This document shows, piece after piece, positions 1-8,085 of a stretch of DNA of 8,085 bases. How positions within the stretch are numbered: position 1 is the first letter of the stretch; each line of letters opens with the position of its first letter. A program made the position numbers and the translations under genes. The notes under the pieces are model-generated. The model searched no databases. It saw only the letters and a program-made list of their open reading frames with translations, and was not told the DNA's origin. Origin of the DNA: Clostridia bacterium (GTDB lineage: Bacteria; UBA6262; WVXT01); the NCBI GenBank assembly GCA_030671905.1, contig DAOVHK010000061.1, positions 1 to 8,085 on the forward strand, read 5' to 3'.

Positions 1-2
1 AG

Positions 3-1106
3 ATGAGAATGAATCCTGAAAGTGAATTACTGTTTATGCAGAAGGCGATAACCCTTGCCAGAAAGGGCTCATTGAAGGTGAGCCCCAATCCTAAAGTTGG
101 TTGTGTTCTGGTTAAGGAGGGTAAGATTATTTCCCAGAGAAGTCACCAACATTTTGGGGGTGCCCATGCTGAGATTAATGCTTTGAGGGAAGCAGGGGTG
201 AGAGCTAAAGGCTCTACTATGTATATTAATTTAGAGCCGTGTCGCCATTATGGCAAGACACCTCCGTGCACAAAAGCAATTATCGAGGCGGGAGTTAAAG
301 AGGTTGTTGTGGGGATAATTGATCCCAATCCTCTGGTAAACGGAAAGGGATTAAGGGACCTGAAAGCAAAAGGAATTAAGATAAAATTGGGAGTGTTGAA
401 AGAGGCATGTGCTAAACTGAATGAGCCCTACATAAAATATATCACCCAGGGAGTACCTTTTGTAATTCTGAAGTCGGCAATGTCTCTGGACGGGAAAATA
501 GCTACACCAAAGAGAGACTCCCAATGGATTACCAGCGAAGCATCCCGGAAATATGTGAAAACGCTACGTAACCAGGTCGATGCCATCCTGGTAGGAATAG
601 ATACTGTTTTACAGGATAATCCTGGGCTTTTGAGTAGTCGTTCTAAAAAGAGACCTATCAGGGTAGTCCTGGATAGCCACCTGAGGATTCCTTTAGATGC
701 CCGGGTGCTCAATTCTCGGGCCCCCACCATAGTGGTTACTCAAAATGGAGTAGATAAGAAGAGAATAGAGAATTTGGAAACCAGAGGTGTTGAAGTCCTC
801 CGGATACCGAAATGGAGAAAACATCCCCAAAGAGGTCTTGACCTGAAGTTTCTAATGAAAAAATTGGCTAAAAGAGGAGTTGCTTCTATCCTTATCGAGG
901 GTGGAGGTAAAATCAATGCTTCAGCATTAGAGATGGGATTGGTGGATAAGATTCTCTTCTTCATTGCTCCCAAAATTGTTGGCGGAGAGAATGCGATTAC
1001 TCCAGTGGAGGGCGAGGGCATAGATAGGATTGGAGAGGCAATAAAATTGAAAGATACTAAAATCAGGAAATTTGGCGATGATATTCTATTCGAAGGATAT
1101 GTTTAG
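3..1106 (+). CDS. ribD: Bifunctional riboflavin biosynthesis protein RibD (pyrimidine deaminase / reductase)
   Basis: This cytoplasmic enzyme performs the second and third steps of the riboflavin pathway. It deaminates the diaminopyrimidine made by GTP cyclohydrolase II, then reduces the ribosyl side chain with NADPH. The N-terminal deaminase domain (about residues 5-145) shows the zinc site as H55-A-E57 plus E78-P-C80 and P-P-C89, preceded by the SPNPKVG substrate loop at 27-33. The C-terminal RibD reductase domain (about 152-367) shows KSAMSLDGKIA at 157-167, WITS at 175-178, the DNP of the TVLQDNP segment near 201-207, and EGGG at 299-302. The length of 367 residues is typical. ATG codons at 3 and 9 are both possible starts. 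The ribosome binding site lies before the window, so the choice cannot be settled, and an upstream extension is unlikely because family N-termini begin about here. It is the first visible gene of the rib operon, 17 bases before ribE. Confidence 0.96.
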   Translation: MRMNPESELLFMQKAITLARKGSLKVSPNPKVGCVLVKEGKIISQRSHQHFGGAHAEINALREAGVRAKGSTMYINLEPCRHYGKTPPCTKAIIEAGVKEVVVGIIDPNPLVNGKGLRDLKAKGIKIKLGVLKEACAKLNEPYIKYITQGVPFVILKSAMSLDGKIATPKRDSQWITSEASRKYVKTLRNQVDAILVGIDTVLQDNPGLLSSRSKKRPIRVVLDSHLRIPLDARVLNSRAPTIVVTQNGVDKKRIENLETRGVEVLRIPKWRKHPQRGLDLKFLMKKLAKRGVASILIEGGGKINASALEMGLVDKILFFIAPKIVGGENAITPVEGEGIDRIGEAIKLKDTKIRKFGDDILFEGYV

Positions 1107-1123
1107 GCTGCAGGGATGAACAG

Positions 1124-1753
1124 ATGTTTACCGGAATAATCGAAAAGATGGGAATAGTAGTAGAGAAAAGCCTCAATAGAATTACTATAGAAACTGAATG
1201 GAAAGATTTAAAAGTAGGCGAATCGATTTCTGTCAATGGTGTCTGCCTTACAGTTGCCCAGAGCCAAAATTTGGGAAGATTCACTGCTGACTTATCTTCC
1301 CAGACCGTTAGCAGCACAACGCTGGGCAGTTTAAAGACTGGAAGCAGATTAAATTTAGAGAGAGCCTTGAAATTAGGAGAACGCCTGGGAGGGCATTTCC
1401 TCAGCGGGCATGTGGATGGTCTGGGAAAGGTCAGAGCAATTGTAAGAGAAGAAGGGGAGAATCTTTTCGAAGTCACAACTTCTCCAGAAATTTTGAAATA
1501 TATTGTTTCTAAAGGTTCAATTGGCATAGATGGAATCAGTTTGACTGTAGTTCGAGTAATTAATGGCATAGGTTTTTCTGTCTCTATTATTCCCCACACC
1601 AAGAAGGTTACCACTTTTGGTCTTCTGAAAGTGAACGATTCAGTAAATATTGAAGTGGATATGTTAGCAAAATATGTTGAGAATTTAATCAACAAGAAAA
1701 ATGAGAAATCTGGTATAACCAAAGAATTTCTCTTAGAAAAGGGATTTTTATGA
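1124..1753 (+). CDS. ribE: Riboflavin synthase, alpha chain
   Basis: Riboflavin synthase catalyses the last step, dismutating two 6,7-dimethyl-8-ribityllumazine molecules into riboflavin and a pyrimidine that RibH re-uses. The 209-residue protein has the expected internal duplication of two lumazine-binding barrels. Barrel 1 (about 1-90) begins MFTGIIE and has SVNGVCLTV at 36-44. Barrel 2 (about 91-190) has [11 protein letters not shown] at 89-99, GIDGISLTV at 134-142 and IIPHT at 155-159. The C-terminus ([12 protein letters not shown], then EFLLEKGF) is also typical, so the gene is intact. The ATG at 1124 is supported by the MFTGI start and by AGGGA at 1112-1116, seven bases upstream. Its stop overlaps the ribBA start (ATGA at 1750-1753), indicating translational coupling. 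In barrel 1 the family's usual S-x-E-T stretch reads SSQT (Q60), a mild variation of unknown effect. The name follows the ribE = synthase convention; B. subtilis also uses ribE. Confidence 0.97.
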   Translation: MFTGIIEKMGIVVEKSLNRITIETEWKDLKVGESISVNGVCLTVAQSQNLGRFTADLSSQTVSSTTLGSLKTGSRLNLERALKLGERLGGHFLSGHVDGLGKVRAIVREEGENLFEVTTSPEILKYIVSKGSIGIDGISLTVVRVINGIGFSVSIIPHTKKVTTFGLLKVNDSVNIEVDMLAKYVENLINKKNEKSGITKEFLLEKGFL

Positions 1754-2949
1754 AATTCAACACAATTCCTGAAGCGATAGAATATATTAGAAAAGGTAAA
1801 ATGGTCATTGTTATTGATGATGAGGAACGGGAGAACGAAGGCGACCTGGTCATGGCAGCATCGAAAGTGACTCCTGAGGCAATAAATTTCATGGCCAAAT
1901 ATGGTCGGGGACTGGTCTGTCTGGCAATTGTTGGGGAAAAGTTAGATAAACTGGGAATTAAGCCGATGGTGGCCAATGGAGTGGAGTTACGTGAGGCAGC
2001 ATTCACAGTTTCTGTTGATGCCAGGAAAGGCACGACTACAGGAATTTCGGCTCACGACCGAGCAACTACAGTAAGAGCAGTGATTAACCCCAGGACCAAG
2101 TCTTCTGACCTTTGCAGTCCCGGACACATCTTTCCTCTCCGCTATCAGGAAGGAGGTGTTCTGGTGCGTGCAGGTCATACTGAAGCAGTTGTAGACCTGG
2201 CGAAGCTGGCAGGTTTATACCCTGCTGGGGTGATTTGTGAGATAATGCATGAAGATGGTAGAATGGCCAGGATGCCCGAACTTTTCCGATTCGCTAAAAA
2301 GTATAAGTTGGCTATCATCACTATTGCTGACTTGATTGAGTATCGCCGGCGAACAGAGAAATTCATAAAAAGGATAACCACCGCCAGATTGCCTACAGAA
2401 TTTGGCGAATTTAAGATAATTCTCTACGAGTCCCTTCTGGATAATGAGCATCATCTCGCTCTGGTAAAAGGAGAAGTAAAAGGCAAGAAAGACGTTCTGG
2501 TGAGAGTCCACTCCTCCTGTTTAACCGGGGATATTCTCCATTCCCTGCGGTGCGATTGCGGTTCCCAGTTACATCGAGCAATGGAAATAATTGAAAGGAG
2601 AGGTCAAGGGGTCATATTGTATATGCATCAGGAAGGCAGGGGTATTGGATTAGTGAACAAAGTAAAAGCATACGAACTACAAGACAAAGGTTTGGATACC
2701 GTAGAGGCTAATAAAGTTTTAGGGTTTAAGCCAGATTTGAGAGATTATGGTATTGGTGCTCAGATACTTGCAGACATGGGACTATCCACCATAGCTCTTC
2801 TAACCAATAATCCCCGTAAGATTGTGGGAATAGAAGGCTATGGATTGAAAGTAACCAAGAGAGTTCCCCTGGAAATAAAGCCCACCAGGGTAAACCAAAA
2901 ATACCTTCGGGTTAAGAAAAAGAAATTAGGCCATATGCTCGAAGTGTAA
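1750..2949 (+). CDS. ribBA: Bifunctional 3,4-dihydroxy-2-butanone 4-phosphate synthase / GTP cyclohydrolase II
   Basis: This fused enzyme opens both branches of riboflavin synthesis. The RibB half makes dihydroxybutanone phosphate from ribulose 5-phosphate, and the RibA half converts GTP to the diaminopyrimidine substrate of RibD. The RibB domain (about 1-200) contains the acidic loop [10 protein letters not shown] at 23-32, SPGH at 123-126, GHTE at 142-145 and CE at 163-164. The RibA domain (about 205-399) has the zinc cysteines C257, C268 and C270 in VHSSCLTGD...RCDCG, then QEGRGIGL at 294-301, [14 protein letters not shown] at 308-321, [10 protein letters not shown] at 331-340 and LLTNNPRKI at 350-358. 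The 399-residue length is normal for RibBA. The base before the QEGR motif is H293, where E. coli RibA has arginine, and position 256 is serine rather than the common glutamate; both look like family variation. The ATG at 1750 lies inside the ribE stop, with AAAAGGGA just upstream. Confidence 0.97.
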   Translation: MKFNTIPEAIEYIRKGKMVIVIDDEERENEGDLVMAASKVTPEAINFMAKYGRGLVCLAIVGEKLDKLGIKPMVANGVELREAAFTVSVDARKGTTTGISAHDRATTVRAVINPRTKSSDLCSPGHIFPLRYQEGGVLVRAGHTEAVVDLAKLAGLYPAGVICEIMHEDGRMARMPELFRFAKKYKLAIITIADLIEYRRRTEKFIKRITTARLPTEFGEFKIILYESLLDNEHHLALVKGEVKGKKDVLVRVHSSCLTGDILHSLRCDCGSQLHRAMEIIERRGQGVILYMHQEGRGIGLVNKVKAYELQDKGLDTVEANKVLGFKPDLRDYGIGAQILADMGLSTIALLTNNPRKIVGIEGYGLKVTKRVPLEIKPTRVNQKYLRVKKKKLGHMLEV

Positions 2950-2976
2950 GATAAGATGTAGAATCAAGAAAATAGT

Positions 2977-2998
2977 CCCCTCTCCCCCAGGGGAGAGG
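2977..2998. repeat. GC-rich palindrome between ribBA and ribH
   Basis: CCTCTCCC at 2979-2986 pairs perfectly with GGGAGAGG at 2991-2998 around a four-base loop, an 8-bp stem standing out in an otherwise A-rich 95-base gap. The same core, CCTCTCCCC then GGGAGAGG, recurs twice at 7533-7596, so this is a copy of a dispersed intergenic element that lacks the ATTAAGGTGAGGGG tail. It is followed by A-rich rather than T-rich DNA, so it does not look like a factor-independent terminator on the + strand. It could shape mRNA stability or processing between ribBA and ribH, but that is inference. Confidence 0.7.
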
Positions 2999-3030
2999 AA
3001 ATAAAATAATAAAAAAATAATTAAAAAGAA

Positions 3031-3037
3031 AAGGAGG
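3031..3037 (+). promoter_or_regulatory. Strong Shine-Dalgarno sequence of ribH
   Basis: AAGGAGG sits seven bases before the ribH ATG. It is the longest match to the 16S rRNA tail seen in the window, in an unstructured A-rich leader downstream of a hairpin. Strong initiation fits the family biology, because lumazine synthase forms large shells (often 60 subunits) and is needed in excess over riboflavin synthase. The expression consequence is inference. Confidence 0.75.
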
Positions 3038-3044
3038 AGGGAAA

Positions 3045-3512
3045 ATGGCTAAAATTCATGCGGGAAAGATGATGGCGAAAGGGAAGAATTTTGGGATTGT
3101 AGTTTCCAGGTTTAATGATTTCATCAGCCAGAAACTACTGGACGGGGCTCTGGATGCTTTGAGAAGACATGATGCTGATGAAGAGCGGATTGAAATTTTT
3201 TGGGTTCCCGGTTCTTTTGAAATTCCTTGCGCAGCAAGGAAGATGGCATCGAGCAAGAAGTATGATGCGGTATTGTGTTTGGGAGCAGTTATCAGAGGTG
3301 ATACACCCCATTTCGATTATATTGCCAGTGAGGTGGCTAAAGGCATAGCCCAGACTTCTCTTTCCACAGGAGTGCCCACTCTCTTTGGCATAATCACTGC
3401 TGATAATCTGGAACAAGCTATCAACAGGGCGGGAATCAAGGATGGTAATAAAGGTGCCCAGGCAGCATTAAGTGCAATCGAAATGGTAAATTTACTACCT
3501 ATGATGGAATAA
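3045..3512 (+). CDS. ribH: 6,7-dimethyl-8-ribityllumazine synthase
   Basis: Lumazine synthase condenses the RibD-derived ribityl-pyrimidine (after dephosphorylation) with the dihydroxybutanone phosphate made by RibBA, giving the substrate of RibE. The 155-residue protein is full length. It shows SRFND at 21-25 (aryl-binding region), VPGSFEIP at 54-61, the phosphate- and substrate-binding [14 protein letters not shown] at 79-92 with the presumed catalytic H89, and [16 protein letters not shown] at 115-130 near the C-terminus. Members usually assemble as pentamers or 60-subunit capsids that can enclose RibE; the assembly state cannot be read from the sequence. The ATG at 3045 has an excellent ribosome binding site. 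It lies 95 bases after ribBA, the largest gap within the rib cluster, and 36 bases before the nusB start, the ribH-nusB order being common in bacteria. Confidence 0.97.
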   Translation: MAKIHAGKMMAKGKNFGIVVSRFNDFISQKLLDGALDALRRHDADEERIEIFWVPGSFEIPCAARKMASSKKYDAVLCLGAVIRGDTPHFDYIASEVAKGIAQTSLSTGVPTLFGIITADNLEQAINRAGIKDGNKGAQAALSAIEMVNLLPMME

Positions 3513-6002
<2,490 letters not shown>

Positions 6003-7043
6003 TTGTCTAAGGTCTATTTCATCGATTTCAAATCCTTGCGCAAGTTTAAGAAACTACTTCTCCACGCCGGTTTAGATAGAGTAGTTTCAAAAAATGACAT
6101 AGTGGCTATTAAATTACACTTTGGAGAAAAAGGGAACAGGGGATATGTGAAGCCAGAATATGTCCAGCGGGTGGTCAAAGAGGTGAAAGCGTTAAAAGGG
6201 CGACCGTTTTTAACTGACTCCAATACTATATATGTTGGGGAGAGGTCTGATGCCTTAAGACATCAAGCTATTGCCAGAACTCATGGTTTTAGTTTAGAAA
6301 ATTTCGGAGCTCCTATAGTAATCGCCGATGGCTTGAGGGGAAATAGCTTTGTGGAAGTAGAAAGCGGCCAGAAACATTTCAAAAAGATAAAAGTTGCCAG
6401 TGCTATCTATCAAGCTGATGGGTTGATTTTTGTTACGCACTTCACGGGGCATGAATTGGGTGGTTTCGGAGGAGCTCTTAAGAATGTTGGAATGGGTGGT
6501 GCTTCTCGCACTGGTAAATATGAAATACATGAAGCAGTCGTTCCCAAAATAGAAAAGAGCAAATGCACTGGATGTGGGGTCTGTGTTACGTGGTGTCCCG
6601 CGGGAGCTATTAATATAGTAAAGAAGAAAGTCAAGATAGATAATAATAAATGCATGGGTTGCGGGGAGTGTATCCTTTATTGCAATTTTGGCACTCTCTC
6701 TATTGAATGGAGCAATTTAACAGAGAGTGAGCAAGAAAAGCTTGTCGAGTATGCTTATGGAGTTCTGCAGAACAAGAAGGTTCTGTTTATTAACTTTCTT
6801 AATTTCATTACTAAGTTGTGCGACTGCTGTGCCACTACAGCCGGCCCTGTTGTTCCGGACATTGGCATCTTAGCCTCTTTCGATCCGGTAGCAATTGATG
6901 AAGCTTCTGTGAAGTTGGTTAACGAGGTAGGAAAAAGGGATGTATTTCGTCAGCTCTTTCCCGGGAAAGATTGGGAATTTCAGCTCAATTACGCTCAGAA
7001 GTTAGGTATGGGAACAAGGAATTATGAGTTAGTGAGGATATAA
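6003..7043 (+). CDS. DUF362 domain protein with two 4Fe-4S ferredoxin clusters
   Basis: The 346-residue protein belongs to the DUF362 iron-sulfur family, whose members occur widely in anaerobes and archaea and whose biochemical role is not established. Residues 1 to about 180 form the DUF362 part, with AIKLHFGEKGN at 35-45, LTDSNTIYVG near 70-79, THFTGHELGGFGGALKN at 145-161 and GMGGASR at 163-169. Two ferredoxin motifs follow: C188-x2-C191-x2-C194-x3-C198-P and C217-x2-C220-x2-C223-x3-C227. Each should hold one 4Fe-4S cluster. The C-terminal part returns to DUF362-type sequence with a cysteine cluster CDCC (C273, C275, C276) and DIGILASFDPVAIDEAS at 286-302. No signal peptide or membrane segment is seen, so it is probably a cytoplasmic electron-transfer or metal-handling protein. 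It starts at TTG directly after the ligA stop and ends 14 bases before the Mut7-C gene. Confidence 0.9.
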   Translation: MSKVYFIDFKSLRKFKKLLLHAGLDRVVSKNDIVAIKLHFGEKGNRGYVKPEYVQRVVKEVKALKGRPFLTDSNTIYVGERSDALRHQAIARTHGFSLENFGAPIVIADGLRGNSFVEVESGQKHFKKIKVASAIYQADGLIFVTHFTGHELGGFGGALKNVGMGGASRTGKYEIHEAVVPKIEKSKCTGCGVCVTWCPAGAINIVKKKVKIDNNKCMGCGECILYCNFGTLSIEWSNLTESEQEKLVEYAYGVLQNKKVLFINFLNFITKLCDCCATTAGPVVPDIGILASFDPVAIDEASVKLVNEVGKRDVFRQLFPGKDWEFQLNYAQKLGMGTRNYELVRI

Positions 7044-7057
7044 ATAGAGAACGAGCT

Positions 7058-7522
7058 ATGAAATTCTTAGTAGATTTTATGCTTGGCAGGCTTTGCAAAT
7101 GGCTGAGGTTACTCGGTTACGATGTCTCCTACTTTGTGTCTGATAAGAAGAGTGATTTAATTTATCAAAGTCTCAAAGAGGCAAGAATAATATTGACCCG
7201 GGACCACCGATTGAGCAAGAAGAAAGCGATAAAGTTAGTTATAATTAATAGCGATTTACTGGAAGAACAATTGGAACAGGTCTTTTCCGAACTAAATATT
7301 AAAGTAGACCCTGACGAGATATTCACAAGATGCTTAGTGTGTAATGAAATTCTTCAGAAAATAGAAAAAGAGAAGGTTAAAGATAAAATCCCCACTTATG
7401 TTTTTCAGACACAGAAAGAATTTTCCTACTGTCCAAATTGTCAAAAGGTATACTGGAAAGGCACCCATTGGGACCTGGCACATCAACTCCTCGAAAAATT
7501 AAAAAGCGATAAAAAAAATTAA
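7058..7522 (+). CDS. Mut7-C RNase-domain protein (PIN-like fold with zinc ribbon)
   Basis: This 154-residue protein matches the Mut7-C family (Pfam PF01927), named after the C-terminal domain of C. elegans MUT-7 and predicted to be a PIN-like ribonuclease. The N-terminal part has FLVDFMLGRLCKWLRLLGYD at 3-22, with D6 as a likely metal ligand, and ILTRDHRLS at 45-53, supplying a further conserved TRD aspartate (D49). The C-terminal part carries a zinc ribbon made of C92-x2-C95 and C125-x2-C128, followed by the signature VYWKGTHW at 131-138. Length and architecture equal those of free-standing bacterial and archaeal members. The substrate is unknown. Nuclease activity is a prediction from the fold family. 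The ATG at 7058 is chosen because the family starts MKFLVD. The ribosome binding site is weak (GAGA at 7047-7050), so coupling to the gene ending 14 bases upstream is likely. The 3' end is A-rich. Confidence 0.9.
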   Translation: MKFLVDFMLGRLCKWLRLLGYDVSYFVSDKKSDLIYQSLKEARIILTRDHRLSKKKAIKLVIINSDLLEEQLEQVFSELNIKVDPDEIFTRCLVCNEILQKIEKEKVKDKIPTYVFQTQKEFSYCPNCQKVYWKGTHWDLAHQLLEKLKSDKKN

Positions 7523-7531
7523 GCAGGGGTT

Positions 7532-7610
7532 CCCTCTCCCCTTGGGGGAGAGGATTAAGGTGAGGGGAAAAATCTCCTCTCCCCTTGTGGGAGAGGATTA
7601 AGGTGAGGGG
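7532..7610. repeat. Two tandem copies of a palindromic intergenic repeat
   Basis: The units at 7533-7567 and 7576-7610 are 35 bases each and differ at one position (G7545 versus T7588), with a 43-base period. Each has a palindromic half followed by the shared tail ATTAAGGTGAGGGG. In the first, CCTCTCCCC at 7533-7541 pairs with GGGGAGAGG at 7545-7553 across a three-base loop. In the second, TCCTCTCCC at 7575-7583 pairs with GGGAGAGGA at 7589-7597. The near identity implies recent duplication or spread. The reverse complement resembles CCCTCACC...CCTCTCCC elements that I recall as common in intergenic DNA of many bacteria. No T-run follows on the + strand. Confidence 0.88.
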
Positions 7611-7613
7611 GGT

Positions 7614-7630
7614 AGGATAAGGGTAAGGAG
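7614..7630 (+). repeat. Degenerate third repeat tail carrying the Shine-Dalgarno of the next gene
   Basis: This stretch matches the repeat tail at 7594-7610 at 13 of 17 positions by direct alignment, so it may be an eroded third copy. Its last six bases, AAGGAG (7625-7630), lie nine bases before the ATG at 7640 and appear to serve as that gene's ribosome binding site. Purine-rich low-complexity sequence could give such a match by chance, so common origin is only suggested. Confidence 0.45.
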
Positions 7631-7639
7631 AAAAAGCTC

Positions 7640-8085
7640 ATGGGATACGAAGTTGCTATTTCAAAGGCGTGGGCAGAATTAGAAGATCTTACCCAGAAAA
7701 AAAGTCATACTGTTCGTTTTCTAGATAATGAATATAGTATTGATTTAGAGAAAAAAAGCATTTTGTCCCTATCTGGTAATGTTCCCCCAAAGACCCACAT
7801 CAGTATTTTGATACTGCATTATCTTTCCCTGAGATTAAAAGGCCTTCCTCAACTAACAGGAGAATGGATTTCCTTTAAACAATTGGACGGCGGTCAGGTT
7901 TATTATTCTGTTTTCAGGAAGCGTGTCCTGGAACCTATAATTAAAAAATACGGAGAAAATCCTGAAGGCCTTATTTCTGAATTAACAAAGCGCTTCAAAG
8001 CCAAAGAGGTCAAACAAGCAGATGCAAGCCTTGTTTTTGACGTATTCGATGGCGTACCAATATTTATTAAATTGTGGCGGGGCGA
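7640..8085 (+). CDS. DUF3786-family protein, 3' end beyond the window
   Basis: The open frame runs from ATG 7640 to the window edge (148 complete codons) without a stop, so the gene is cut by the window and not broken. The start MGYEVAISKAWAELEDL, VPPKTHISILILHYLSLRLKG at 48-68, TGEWISFKQLDGGQVYYSVF at 73-92, KRVLEPIIKKYGENPEGL at 94-111 and FDGVPIFIKLWRG at 136-148 agree with my recollection of the DUF3786 family. Members are small cytoplasmic proteins found mainly in anaerobic bacteria, some of them fused or linked to iron-sulfur domains; their function is unknown. No cysteine is present in the visible part. Family members are about 200 residues, so roughly a quarter should lie beyond the edge. 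The ribosome binding site AAGGAG stands nine bases upstream. It follows a 117-base repeat-filled gap, so it may be transcribed separately from the upstream genes. Confidence 0.85.
   Translation, partial: MGYEVAISKAWAELEDLTQKKSHTVRFLDNEYSIDLEKKSILSLSGNVPPKTHISILILHYLSLRLKGLPQLTGEWISFKQLDGGQVYYSVFRKRVLEPIIKKYGENPEGLISELTKRFKAKEVKQADASLVFDVFDGVPIFIKLWRG

Noticed and set aside
1063..1722. A 219-codon open frame on the - strand opposite ribE
   Set aside because: It mirrors riboflavin synthase, whose family motifs are all on the + strand; the antisense product shows no recognisable domain.
2977..3020. Possible rho-independent terminator after ribBA
   Set aside because: The hairpin is followed by A-rich sequence, not a T-run, on the + strand; on the - strand no gene ends here and the T-run is absent directly after the stem.
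1..3044. FMN riboswitch in the rib operon
   Set aside because: None of the gaps before ribE, ribBA or ribH contains the conserved RFN-type core or is long enough except 2950-3044, which shows none of its conserved blocks. The region upstream of ribD is not in the window.
7511..7553. Terminator on the - strand formed by the repeat and the A-run at 7511-7518
   Set aside because: The T-run would lie about 14 bases beyond the stem, too far for an intrinsic terminator, and there is no - strand gene to terminate.
7532..7610. CRISPR array
   Set aside because: There are only two adjacent repeats with an 8-base gap between them, no spacers of normal length and no cas genes; the palindromic repeat explanation fits better.

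Overview
This is a single-strand gene run from a bacterium. All eight genes read on the + strand, gaps are mostly short, and the base composition is moderately AT-rich. Gene content (bacterial RibBA, NusB, NAD+-dependent LigA) excludes archaea and eukaryotes. The ferredoxin-type DUF362 protein, the DUF3786 protein and the intergenic CCTCTCCCC palindromes suggest an anaerobe, possibly from an uncultured candidate phylum. That placement is a low-confidence inference.

Positions 3-3512 hold a riboflavin operon in the order ribD, ribE, ribBA, ribH. These genes supply every committed enzyme from GTP and ribulose 5-phosphate to riboflavin. Only the phosphatase that dephosphorylates the pyrimidine intermediate is absent, and it is normally encoded elsewhere. 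ribE and ribBA overlap by four bases. ribBA and ribH are separated by 95 bases that carry a GC-rich hairpin and a strong Shine-Dalgarno sequence. No FMN riboswitch is visible, but the region upstream of ribD lies outside the window.

Positions 3549-6002 hold the most unusual object. The antitermination factor NusB is continuous, in one reading frame, with a complete NAD+-dependent DNA ligase (LigA), giving an apparent 817-residue NusB-LigA protein. nusB often follows ribH, so the position is ordinary and the fusion is not. A methionine codon at 3975 with an upstream AAGG could allow separate synthesis of LigA. A one-base error near the junction could also have created the fusion.

Positions 6003-7522 hold a DUF362 protein with two 4Fe-4S clusters, whose TTG start directly abuts the ligA stop, and a small Mut7-C (PIN-like RNase) protein with a zinc ribbon. 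Positions 7523-7639 are noncoding and carry two near-identical tandem copies of a palindromic repeat plus a degenerate tail. The palindromic core of this repeat also occurs between ribBA and ribH. The window ends inside a DUF3786-family gene (7640 onward).
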